This document shows, piece by piece, positions 1 to 12,200 of a stretch of 64,000 nucleotides of DNA (the first letter of the stretch is position 1; the number at the start of each line of letters is the position of its first letter). Below the pieces are notes generated by a model. That model was not told the origin of the DNA. It made no database searches and saw only the letters and a list, made by a program, of their open reading frames with translations. Location: NCBI GenBank assembly GCA_000708835.1, contig DF237100.1:108628-172627 (forward strand), given 5' to 3'. Position numbers and translations under genes: made by a program. This DNA is from Klebsormidium nitens. Its lineage: Eukaryota > Streptophyta > Klebsormidiophyceae > Klebsormidiales > Klebsormidiaceae.

Positions 1-1319
1 GGTCAGTGGTGGCGCGCGCCGCGGCCGCGAGGTTTTTCGAGGGCGCCACAGGATTGTGCATGAAATTGCTTGCCTTTTGAAGCAGCAACCATCGACTAAC
101 ATGATCATTGAACTGGATCGAAGCAAAAGCCGTTGCTCTAGTGTACGAGTTCCCAACTTCCGGCAAGGCCCGGCCTAGGCGCCAACTTAAGGGCAGCGCT
201 GTGGGTGAATGGTGACATGATGTTGAATTAGAGAGCTTGGCGGTTGATGGAGCAAACCCGTGGTGCATCATATCATCGCGGACGCGGCCCAGAGATCCTG
301 CAGCAGCTCCTACTGCATCCGGAAAAGCAGGACCGATCCGGCTGACTTCACTTCTGAAATGGAGAATGTCATGCAGGATCATCACCATTGGAATGCCGCG
401 AAACGGAGATGATGCTGATTGTCTTTAGTGATTGGAAAAGTGCCTTTGAAAGCGACAATTTGGTACGGATTGAACCTGCAGTGCCACCTAAGTTGTATGA
501 GCGGAAGGCGCAGGACAAAGGATGACGATACTAGACTAGAAGAGGCTGTGCTCTAAAGTGCAGATGGCATGCCGCTAGCACCCGCCGTCTGATCAGTGAT
601 ACTGAGATTCGGGCTTTCATCATGGGCACACAAGCCATGCTCGTCGGGCAACTGCGTATCAAGCACAACATTGATCTTGGACAGAGAAACTTTGAAAATC
701 CCGCTTGCATCTACTGCACTAAATCAGGTCTCTATTTGTATTGATTACCAGTGAATTGTCAATCTGTAGCGGTTAAAAACTAGACTAAAGCGCGGCTTGC
801 TGTACCTAGGTATCTAGCTAGTGTCTGTTTGGCTAATGCCCACAGATTCTGTGTCGGTTACAAACAGTTGCGGGCGCCTGTCTATCAAACTCAGCCCTTA
901 GCAAAAGCAACGAAAACAATCTGCTGCTACAATGCTTGGCAGCAACCTTTCAATAGGTCTCAAAGAATGGTTCGACCCCCGCTACTCCCAACCCCCGGTC
1001 AGTTGTTCTTGTGATTTACAACTCGCGCTGCCACAACAATCATCTTTGCTTGCTCCCGGGAGGGGCCAGGTCTGCTCTTGATCTATGTGCGCGCACTACA
1101 GTAATCGCTCACTTGAAACCCGTCTCTCTTATGCGGTCCTCCACCTCCATCCCCGCTGGTTGTCAGCTCGCAAACACGCTCGCAGTTGACAGTATACGCA
1201 ACACGCACAACACAAGTTGGGAGACTCATCGCAGCCGCCTACTTACAATCAGTCCGTCAACTTAATGGATAACTTCTACGCTAGTCAGTATTGGGCCCGT
1301 TTCCCTCTATCTTTCCCCT
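1..1319. other. Spacer downstream of kinase copy 1, no gene seen
   Basis: Only short, unrelated open frames occur here on either strand. None has a recognisable domain or a convincing splice pattern. The stretch lies 3' of the kinase gene that ends at 1320 on the minus strand, so its right end probably holds that gene's 3' untranslated region. The first 40 bases are very GC-rich, with runs of GCGC and CGCGGCCGC. No RNA gene or mobile element was recognised. Confidence 0.5.
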
Positions 1320-4300
1320 CTACCCACCCCACGCCGCCTCCAGCTCGTCCTCGGAGCACTGCGCACGCAGCAGCTCTGCGATCTGCAGCAGGTCGTCTGC
1401 CACATGGCGCGCGCTGGGCCGCTGGCTGGGGTCCACGTGGCAGCAGCGCTCGACGAGCGCCACCAGGTTCCCCCCGTAGGCGTGCACTTCGTTCGGCCAC
1501 GCGAACCAGAAGCCCATGGCCATGTACGCGAGCAGCGCCTGAAGAAAGAAACGGGCGAAAGATGGTAAGAGATGGAAGGGACATCGACTGAGCGGAACAC
1601 TGCCTTTGGCTCGGAAATGTGGTCGTCCGACGAGGACGTCAAGGACGATTCAACCGAGAGTTCCAACCAGTCAAGAGTCGGGGGGGTGCAAATTATTGTT
1701 AACATGGAACAAGCGTATACCAACGTGCACTGATATTGGCTCGAGAAGTTCGATTATGTGGATGGGTGTTCTGATAAGAATCACGGAAACTGCAGTCAAA
1801 CCTTCTCACCAGACCAGAAAGGCTTCGGACATAAGTCTCTCACCCGAGTATCGTGGAAGCCGTAGTGTGGCCGGCTGCCTGTGACGAGGGCCCAGAGCAC
1901 CACTCCCAGGGCGTACACGTCGCTCTCCTTCGTTTGGTAACCGTGGAGGTACACCTCGGGGGAGAGGTACCCCAGGGTGCCGCCCTGCAGAAAACCAGGG
2001 TTAACGAGAAGTTAAGACACACTTCAAGTGTGATTGAAACAGGCTTTCAGAGAAGGAGAAGAGGCATAGGCAGCGGACGCACAAGGCTTGGGCAAAGCTC
2101 AAGCAGGCCGTTTGGCTGTTCGAGCAGATTCGGAAAGGTCCCTCCGTGACGTCACAGGTACATCTCTAACTTATGATCGAAATTTAACATCCCAAGGCAG
2201 ACCCTTCCAGGTAACGAAATTTGAACCGAACCGGAGACTCTCCGAGATTGCGCTCAGAACCTGGAAAGAAGTCGAGTCTCCATCGCATCGGAAGATCAGT
2301 TGTGGGTTTAAAAGCAGAAAAAGCTACAAACGGAAAAGCAAGAGCCTTACCGCCCCCTTGGCAGCAGCCTCGGTCTCGCGCACGGCAATCCCGAAGTCCG
2401 CCAGCACCGCGCGGCGCAGGTCAAAGAGGATGTTCTCGACCTTGAGATCGATGCAGGAGAGGCGGTAGAGGTAGATCAGAGTCAACGACAAGTGCATTTC
2501 ACGTGGATTGTAAGAGGAGACCAGCTTCATGAACAGCAGTCGCAAGTCAGCGCAGATTCAACTTTACAGATGCTCGCCAAATTACACTTTTTTGAAGCGT
2601 GATCTGTTTCTGCAATCATTCAGCGTATTATCATACTCTGCAAATTCCACCAACGTCAGCAATGCCGTTCCATCAGCCGCTACAGCTTTCCCTGCCGAGC
2701 CAACTTCAGACCTATAGCCCAAAAAAGCATTTGCACTTCAGTCTCTGCTAACATCCGACCAAAGCCTTGCACCACTCTCTACAGCACGATCACCGGATCA
2801 AGAGTTTTCTCAAAACCCTCACCCGTGCAGCCATCCAAGATTGTGCATCCCCTCCAGCCCCAGCGCAACCTGGTAGACCATCACGGCGATGTGGTACAGC
2901 TGGGGGGGGGTCCACTGCGCGCCGGCCCCGGGCTGCGTCCAGGCGGGGGAGGGGTCCGCGAGCGCGTATAGCGGGATGAACGTGCCCCGCTGGACGGTGA
3001 AGCCCAGGAGGGGGATCACGTTGGGGCAGGCCTGGAGCTCCACGCAGACCAGGGCCTGGAGAGGAGAGTTGACGAGTCAGCGAGAGACTTGCTGAGGATG
3101 CCAAAAACTGAAACCTGAGAGTTGAAGGACCCTAGCCCGTCACATCTTTGAAGCAGGTGTAGAAGAGAACGTGATGAAGTAAAGGTAAGCTAAGGGCAAA
3201 ATAAAGACTTCAGGAAGCCTCATGATTGCGTCCGACCGAGTCAATTTCGTTTTAAACCCTGACATTCCTAGAACCTAGAAGTAATGAATCTCGAGATCCT
3301 CAATCTCAGCGCCCGACCCTTCGTAAACAGCAACAAGCAACGGGATTGCTGGCTTCCCCTCACCTCTTGCAGCAGGTAGTCCCCCGGAAGGCCTGCCGAC
3401 GGTACCTTTGTTGCAACCGGGAAGCGCCCCCGGTCCGTGCTAAGAACGTCCGCCAGGTATACGGTACCCTGCCCGCCCTGCACGTAAGCCAGAGAAACCA
3501 TCAGCTGCCTTCGTGTCTGCAGATCGCAAGAAAATGAACCTCTAGAACCCTCCGAATGATTGTTCACTGCCAAAAACATCTCCGTCATGCCTTTTCCAGA
3601 GATTCAGGGTTTCCACCTTTTGCCTGCACTTCTTGAAAGCCGAAAGCCTACACAGCACCATCCTCTGTTTTGTATTTGGAGACTGGTGAAGAGCCTATCG
3701 AGGCAGACAGCCAAGAAAGATCATATTCAGAAGGAAAAGGATCTTCAAGTACCAGAAATTTCTTCCCCAGAACTCTGCAGAAGCGAAACAAGGGAAAGGC
3801 CGTGGTCAGAGCTGGAGCAGAGGAGTCTCCCGGCCTTCTTTTGAAACAGGACCTGCTTCTTAATTGTCGTGCTTTCAAGCTAAGATAAAATAGTGATTAG
3901 TCGAGCTTTGAAGGTCTCAGCAGAAAGAAACGTAGTGCTGGCTGCTCACCTTGCCCAGCTCAGTCCCCATCATTACGTGCGGAAAGAACTCGAGGACCCC
4001 AGCCAGGGATGCGTACTGCGGGGGGAAGCGCGAAGCAGTCCTGGCGGCCTGCACGCACAGTGGCAACCTCGATCAGGCTCTATGCACAGATATTCTCATC
4101 ATAATAGTTGCACAGAGGCGAGTACACGTATATTGCAAGCACACCAAGGTTCTAGAGTGCCAGTCCTCGTGCGACGTTGTTGAAGCTCAACACTCACCGA
4201 TGATCTCAAGATGTCAGAATACGAAGGGGTTTGAGTTCTCAGGATTTTGAGCGAAGTCAGACTGTTTTTATGCCGAATGTTTTCATGCCGGATTCAATGG

Positions 4301-6134
4301 AGAATCAAGGGTAAAGGAGAGAGGTGGCGGAGAGCGCACCTCTACCGGATGCTGGTCCTGCGCGACGCTCTCCTCCCTCGGCCCCACCTCCTCCGCACCC
4401 GCTGTCTCCATCAGCACCCCCCTGGGCAGCAGCGCCTCTCCGCAAGACAGCGCCTCTGCCTCGGCCCCCGCTATCTCAGCCACAGCCCTCTCCTCCTCAG
4501 AGGCCGTAACCCCCTCGTCAGCAGCAGGGAGCGGGTCAAAGTCAAACAAGGGGTCGGAGAATAGGGTCCCGTCATCGCTAGGGAGGACGAACGCGTCTGC
4601 GCTGAATAGTCCTCCCTCTGCGGATGACGACCCGCCCCCGCCGCTGCCCCGCTGCTCCTTCTGGGGTTGCGTCGAGTGGGGGGCCGAAGCGGCGGGGGGG
4701 TCTGCGGCCGCCTCGGCGAGGGGCGCGGCAGAGGGTGCCTGTGGAGAGAATGGAATAAGTTGCAGCAACTATATACTGGAAGGGGCTGTAACATGATGTG
4801 AAAGGTAATCCTACGAGATTGTTACTTTGCCAAATGTGTTTGTTCAAGAGCGCATGATGCAGGACTCCCTCATAAGCACAGCTTTAAGAGGTTTCTACTG
4901 ATATGATTGATCCAACTTCTGACCATCAAACAACGGAAGGTGCACAGATTCCTAACTTCAGACCAAGGATGCCTTTCCCTGCGCAAGTGAAGCATGTTTG
5001 AGTTCCGCTTTGAATTCCTAAGCAAGTCAGCCACCATCTCATCTGCACTCCTTGACTACGTTTCTTTACATATCATTTTCTGCTGTCTTTCCTGAAACAA
5101 ACCAGTGCCGTACCTCGTGGTAGCCACCCTCTGCGCAGGAGGCGCCGGGAGACCGATCCTCATCCCCCTCCCGAGCGCCAGAGTCGTCTGCCTCCTCCCC
5201 AATGACAGTGGAGTCCGCCTCCGCCGCGCCGGTGCCCCGCTGCTCCGTCTGGTCGGGCGCAGAGGCAGCGGCGGGGGAGGCGTGAACCACGTCGAGGAGG
5301 GGCTCTGCAGAGGGCGCCTGCAATGGGGAGGTTGTTGCATTCAGAAAGCAGGCCAGATCTATGTAAGACCTCACTAAACACTCCCCTTAGAATGGTCAGA
5401 GGCGGGCCTCGCTGCTGGATTGAACATGGAGAAACCCGCTGAATCTCAACGATGCTGCAGCATTGTCCATGAATCTAAAAGCTACTGCATGCCCGGATTT
5501 GTTTCTTCAGACACCATCGAGGTGGGCAAAAGAGCACAAATGAACAAAGAGAGAGGTTCTTCAGATGCGGAAATCACTGACAAGCAGGACTGTAATATCA
5601 AGCCTGTTGAACAAAATGCACTTGACAACACAACACAAAAACGTTAGTCTGGAAAGGGCGCAGTTGCGGGGAACAACCCTCTCTCTCATTACCCAGCTGC
5701 CGAATGCCAGAAGCTGAACAAATTTGTTCGAGGGTCATCACCTCATGGCAGTCACCCTCTGCGCAAACTGTCCGGGGAGACCCTGCCGCATCCTCCTCCT
5801 CTCGGACACCCTCAGTCACGACCACCAACCTCTCCTCCTCCTCCCTCCCCACCTCTCCCTCCTCCTCCCTCTCCACCTCTCCCTCCTCCTCCTCTCCCTC
5901 CACCAGCCCTGCCACCATCCTCCACTGCCCCTCCGCCTGGGCCTTCTCCTCTGCAGGGAGAAGCGCATCCAGGGCCTCACGGGCAACCCCTGCCAAGAGC
6001 TCCCCTCCAGGAACCTCGCTCAAGCTGGAGCTAAGGACTCCAGCAAAATCACGTGCTCCCTCACAAAAGGTGTGAGCGAAGTGCTCAAGGGGCAGCGCGA
6101 TCGCCTGCTCAAACAGGCTGTAGAGAGACGCCAT
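1320..6134 (-). CDS. Protein kinase, copy 1 (non-RD, TKL-like), acceptor defect before exon 7
   Basis: Nine exons: 6134-5742, 5317-5114, 4738-4340, 4048-3950, 3477-3364, 3055-2823, 2450-2351, 1984-1844, 1538-1320, giving 633 residues if exon 7 is joined at its conserved boundary. The start is the ATG of MASLYSLFEQ, shared with copy 2. Residues 1-332 are acidic and low in complexity. Exons 4-5 form the glycine loop (GKGGQGTV, about 364-371) and the VATK lysine. Exon 6 ends and exon 7 begins the catalytic loop, LHGDLKVEN (H480, D482); the residue before the Asp is Gly, so it is a non-RD kinase. DFG is at 499-501, SPE in exon 8, and the subdomain XI arginine (SQRPSA) in exon 9. The exon 7 acceptor reads GCAT, where copy 2 has GCAG, so correct splicing is doubtful. 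The substrate is unknown. The gene lies downstream of FtsZ on the same strand. Confidence 0.78.
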
Positions 6135-9100
6135 GGTATGGCGCTCTCGAGTGCTGGCTAACAAAACGTGGGGGCAGGGGACTGACGGCGCGATCGTAAA
6201 GCAGGCACACGCTGGAAAGCTGGAAGCTAGGGCGCCTGAAAGCTGGGTTTCTCCAGAGAACTGAAGAATGAGAGATTCTCAGCTCAGATTCGTGCAAAAT
6301 TTTAAATGCAGCTTGCCAGAGCTAGAAATCCCCGTCAGCTTTGCGCATCAGGATCATAGGTAGTATGCTTCAGTCTACAGATGACTTTGGCGCCATATTT
6401 TGCATGGGATCACGTGCTCGCTTGGGCAACCGGCGGCAGTGTACGGCAAGTCAAGAGAGCCAATGGCCGTCCAGATACCCGTCCTTCTCATCGGACGGCT
6501 GCTGAGAGAACCGTGCCTGACGTTTCTGTATGCAAGCACATACTTGACTTGAACGGCCAAGATTGACCCTGCTTATCGGACGGTCGAGACGACCTCGCTT
6601 CAGACCTCTTACTAGGACCTCGCACTCAAGCAAAGTTCAAGTATCGCATTGCGGAACATTGAAGATCAACTGCATAATGGGCTGCACCTGTATTGCACTT
6701 GCGTTACACTCACTCCCACGCCAATGGGAGCTTCGACTATTGTACGTTCGTCATCAAGAGATCGAAGCAGTCCTTGCGCCCAAGCCGGGCCTCTCGTAAT
6801 GTTGCCAGCATCATATACAAGTCATTTTTGATCGTCCTCGTTTGAATGATGAACAAGGAATTTAATTGGCTCATATCCAAGACGACCCGAGCCGCTAACG
6901 TTCATGGATGATAGCAGTGGTTGGCTGTTTGCGCCCGGTGAAATGACCGTCCGGGGCCTGCCACGACGACTATGCGCACATACATGTTGTGCAAATTATG
7001 TTCGATGATTGCAAACCAGCCACAAATATGCAAAACTCCACCGCTGCGACTTGATTTTTCTAGAAGATCGATCACATGCCAATCTGGCTTTTCAAGGCCA
7101 CGCCTGCATTTTTGCAAGTGAGCGTAGAATCTGGGAAAATTGAAGAACGGTCTCGGCTATATATTGTTCTATTGTTCTGAGGAAGAAATGCCGTGCGGGT
7201 AGTCTCGACTTTCACCTCGTTTCGTTCAGACGACACTCAAATGTCCTGCGTGAACGATGGCCACGTGATGACTGATGCGCTCACTGAAATATCAGTGGGC
7301 CCTCACTTGCAACGATTCACGAAAAGCTTGTAGCTTTGCGTAGATATTACTTGTCTGGCTTTGGTTGGATGAACGGAGCGTTTATGCTCAATACATGATA
7401 TTGCGCCTACAGCTGCCATGTTCGCAAAACTCGGATACTGATCATCCACATTTATCATACTCACTTTCTTCCAGAATTGCAAGTGCATATTTTCTTATGA
7501 CGGTTATGCACAATCTGGTCATATAACACTTGAGCTATCTACGGTGGGGGCTATGACGCGTCCCGGTTCCCGTTCCCCGGGGTGTACTGCGGCGGTAGGG
7601 CCCGTCTTCCAACGTGCACGGCGAACTGTCCCAAAGGGCGTCCGAATCGGCATACAAACCGTTGTACGCTGTTCGAGCGTCGTTCGCAACACCTTCGCCT
7701 GGCTCGTCTAGGAACCGGGTGAGAATAATGGTCATGTGAAGCTCTCCCTGCGGGTAAGCAACAAATTCGGATCTCAAAGTAGCAACTTGCTGGTTGTAAA
7801 CAGGGCCGATACAACAGGACCGAAGTTGCACTGGCAATGGCCTAATGACAACCAAAATTTGGAAGCGCTTTCCCAGCGCGCGGTACGGAAGCAATCGTGG
7901 CGCCTCCAAATCTTTGTGTTACCCTTCCTTCGGTATCAGAAGTTATGTGCTTACCTAGCGCCGCCTCTTCTTCAGAATCTCAACGTACAGCCTTTTCAGC
8001 TGACCATTGGTTGTTTCGCCATTCATGATGCTAATCCGTGGAGTTTAGAGACGACAAACGTACCCGGAATTTCTCGTCGATGACCGTTCCGACGATGATG
8101 TCTGCAGCGGGGTGCACGTGACCCGCTACAATCTCCGCAACAGTGGTCATCTGCACAGAGACACAGAGTAGGATCTTCATGGATCTTTCAAATAAAGATC
8201 AATCTTATCATTCTAATCGTTGTAGGTTGCACTGCTAACGAGCATAACTTGAATCTTTGACGAAGCGCTAAGGAGCTGAATGTTCTTATCACCGCTGCGC
8301 TCTTGGGGAGATTCAGACGCAAAAGTCCGTCGAGCACAAGGGAACGCACAGAAATCACAATTTTTCGGCCAAAACGAGCGGCACAATTGGACATCTATCG
8401 TGATGTCCATTTCATTTTATATCAAAAGGCTTGCTTTGCTGGAAATATTCGCGCCCTTACCAGCAACTAAAGTCTGGCTTCTTTGTTACTTAGCCAAAAC
8501 TTCGTCGGCTCTTGTGACGATCCCTCTGTCTCATCGGGTTTAAATCTGCCAGGAAGTACACTTTTCTTCTCAGAGATTGAAACGATGAGAGCGCTTCACC
8601 TCTCGTAAGGTGAGGTCTCTCCCAGATGTCAGGTTGTAGATCACGCCCGTCGGCACGCCCTTGCCCTCCAGGCTCTGCAGCGGCGACCCGAGCGCGCGCG
8701 TCGCGGCGGCGCGCGCGCGGTCCGGGCCGGAGCCCTCGCCGATGCCCAGGATGACGTCACCCGCGTCCTTCATTATAGCCCTGACGTCAGCCAAATCCAC
8801 GTTGACCAGGCCGCGCGTCTGTGGAAGCGGCGTCGAAAAGCCGTCAGGCAGAAGCGCGGAAACTGCTAAATGCAAACGGACTCTAGAATCGGCCGTCACC
8901 GGAACCGCTCGAGTAAGGTCTTTTAAACCACAACAGGCAAACACTTCTCGTCCGCAGTTATCCGATCCTCGCCAAGCACTTTCAAGAAAGCCAGAAAAAA
9001 GTAGGCCGAACGTTTCACTTCGAAGAAGAAAGACAACGTTTCAGAGGCGGGAATATATTAAGAATAGGTAGATTTAGAAGTCCGGCCGAGCTGGACCATA

Positions 9101-9250
9101 AGTAGGGGGATTCGGGTGTGCTCGACGCAGGCACCGGGATGGGAATGCAATCCCTCGAAAAACCAGGGGCAGGGAAGGGCACTTCGCTGCCCAGGAGGAG
9201 CCCGGCGCGGAGAGGGGGGTGAGAGTAGGGGACTGGAGAACCCCCCCGAG
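1844..9250. repeat. Inverted segmental duplication, arm 1
   Basis: Read on the minus strand, this segment aligns in the same order with 55225-62826 on the plus strand: FtsZ intron 6, FtsZ exons 7-9, the FtsZ-kinase spacer, and kinase exons 1-8 with their introns. Exons of the kinase are strongly alike, for example near-identical over exon 6, while introns and spacer are clearly more diverged. The outer edges are approximate. One falls in kinase intron 8 next to 1844. The other fades in FtsZ intron 6 near 9250, where a shared CGCTCCTCCTGGG-like stretch is the last similarity I could see. Arm 1 carries complete genes on both sides of the edges, so it looks like the ancestral locus. Confidence 0.85.
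6135..7954. other. FtsZ-kinase spacer, duplicated in arm 2
   Basis: This lies between the FtsZ stop codon and the kinase start codon and contains the kinase promoter. No gene is confidently called. Two blocks are unusually well kept in the other arm: about 6380-6600 against 58080-58290, and about 7535-7770 against 56790-57010. The second gives a minus-strand open frame of 124 codons (7909-7535) whose frame is shared with an arm 2 open frame at 56669-57013. No known domain was recognised in it, and it may be a small orphan gene, an exon or conserved noncoding DNA. Confidence 0.45.
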
Positions 9251-12200
9251 ACAATACAACGCTTTGTTTAAATGGGCTGCTCTCAACTCAGGGAACATTC
9301 CAAACTGGCAACTGATGAGAATATTATGCCGCTTGCTTGAGCATTCTGAAGAGGAAAGGGTCCGTCACTTACCGTGATGATGTCAGAGATTCCCTGGAAC
9401 CCCTGACGCAGCACCGCGTCGGCCATGCGGAACGCCTCCTCGATAGGAGTCTGTGGACGGAAAATGGGTCGTCAAAACCAATCCTCGACTTGTACTGTGC
9501 TGCAATTTGTTCGTGTTCCTCAATTGGCAGAGAGTTAAGGGAACAATAGGAGATGCCCAAACCAACCATCTGGCTTGTCCTGCTTTGCGGAAAGAACGCC
9601 TCACTTGTACTCTTCTTAAGATCCTCCGGCCGTTGCATGGTACGTGCCATTAAACGAATTGAAATTGACACTTCCTTCTGAAAAGTATAAGGAAGTGACG
9701 GTGTCCGGCAAACCGGGCGCACAAACCTTGTCGGTGATAAGGTCTAGCAGTCGGTCGTTTGGCACCACCACCAGCGCATCCACGGCCGCGCGCAGCGCCT
9801 CAATACCAGTGCGCACCTGCCAGGGGGGTGGAGAAATACTAGTAAATCAGAAATTGTATCGTTCTTTCTCATCCAAAAGACAGGGGTGCCGGAAGCTTCG
9901 CGATCGGCAATAAACCCTCCTGCCGGTGTTCAATCTGGTTACTGGTACCAGAAAAAGTATCTCGAAGTGAATACGAGTCCAAAGGCTGTGCATTACACCT
10001 TGTTTTGCCTCAGTCGCCCTTCCTGGTATGTTCAAAAAGGCGTATCCGCGTCCGCTTACGATACCTGGCCGCATTTCTGGGTCCGCTGAGCAGAAAGCGT
10101 AAAAAGCGTCAAAAACTTTGGTTCAACTGGTTTACCATAAAGGCGGCACCAGGGGTCCGGAAGCCCCAGAGAAAAGCCTTTTCGAGTCTCTAGATTAGGG
10201 CCAGCTTCCAATCGGGCTTGATATATGAAGTCTCTAAGATTTCGTAGCCAGAAGACAAGTCTGTTGTACGATCTTTGCATCATAATATTTTCTTCAATTC
10301 CTTGCATAAGTTCTCACTCTCAAAGAAAGGGTCAAGCGGCTACAACCCACGTCCAACTATTGAGAGGAAGAAAGAAGCCTCTCCATCAATCTCCTACAGT
10401 TTTCTAAATTCTTTAAGACAAAAGTCGTCGCTTTGTCTCTCAGAAACCTTTTCAAACACCCTGAACTCCGAATCTGCCACAAAGCAAATGTTCCACTTAC
10501 AATTTTGGCGCGCTTGGCTCCTTCAAAAGCGAACGGCTCCGTGACGGTGCCGATCGTCAAGGCCCCCGTTGCTTTTGCTAGTCTGCAGTGGCAGCGAGTA
10601 GATTAGGAACATGCAGTTTGGATGAGGTTTCAAGGTCCTCGTCCCCGCTCACATCAGCAGCCCTTGTACCTATGAGCATCTCATTTTTGGCTGTTTTTCA
10701 TAACCACTCTACCAATCTTCGCCCCCAATATTCCTGATTGGCGCTACGATGTCTACGGATTTCAGATAGCGCTTCCCGCTATCGAAATCCCGACCATCCT
10801 CAGTGAATTCAGCTGTCTTGACCTTCCCGTAAGACTCATCCCCTCGGTACGTACTTGCCGACAATTGGTGCGATGCCGGTGCCGACCCCTCCACCCAGCC
10901 CGGCCGCGATGAAAACTAGATCGGCGCCCTTGACTGCATCCTCCAGCTGCTTGTGGTGCTCCTCCGAAGCCAGCTCGGCCAGCCGGGTGTTGCCGCCGCT
11001 GCCTGCACTCATTAACTCGAGCAAACGCCGAGTTCCCAACAGTTGATACCGCAGAGGATTTTTCAATGTCTGGATTCTGGGCTGGGAATTGGGAGTTCCA
11101 TAACGGTTCCTGAAACGCAAAATTCTCAGGCCGATATTAGATTACGCCTCATCAGTTGATAGTTTCGAAGACTATGTTTCGGTTCAAATATCATTTTTCC
11201 CGGCGAAGTTTTCAAGCGACTGCCCAATGAACAAAGGCTTCTCACTTCGAAGCCAAGAACAGGTTGAGAAATATGAACAGCTGTCAGCGAGCTGGGATGT
11301 AACCTCCAGGCAATCAGGCCGCGTGAGGCAAACGACGCAGTTTATTTCACGAAAACGTTTCCTGTCAAATCATCCGGGAACGTACGGGCAGATTGCCTCA
11401 CCCCCGGGCAGAACAGTGTTTCTGCAAAGGAGCTGAAGCATTGGTGATCATCAGGCGTACCTTTTCCGTGCGTGATGGAGCGCCCGATCTGCATCTTGTG
11501 CTCCGCGTGCGACAGGCGCAGCTGCTGCGCGTCCGTGTTGATCGCCCAGAACGTGACGCCGCCCACGCCGTCTGCGGCATGCAGATGACGTCAGCGATGG
11601 TGTTCAGCGGCAAGGTCTTGACAGCAACGTACAAAAGTAGGGGAGTATTGAGTGGTCTACGCTTCTTTTACCAGCCCGCCGGCGGTCAACTCTCAATATC
11701 AATCTTCGGTACATCTTAAAGCATTCACGTTCTTTCTGGGATACAGTAAAGTATACGAAGGCAGAGGAGTCCTGAAACGCCTCACTCCCTCTCTTGCAAA
11801 ACAGTTTGATGGCCCTGCGAGGGCCCGCAACCATCCGTTCCTCACCTTGAACCATCCTGTCGACAGCATTACAGCCCCCACCGCCGATCCCAATCACTTT
11901 GATAACCGCCCTCCCCGCAAGCGACTCTTCCCGCAACGCCTCCAGATCGCCGCGCGTCTCAAAACCCAAATTTTCAGACCCCTCCCTATGACTTCCGTCG
12001 ACAGACCCGTTCTCTCCTCTAGAGACTTCGCTTCCGCTTGCGATGACTTCCTTTTCGTCGAAACTTTCCTCTAGCGCGGTTTCAATCCCTGCACCAGATT
12101 TCGGGACCCCTTCCGCTTTCTGGGGCGGCGCATCCGGCTGCGGCAAGACGAGCGGGGCGAGGTGGAGCTGTGCAAGTAATGACGTTAGCAAGTGGAGAGC

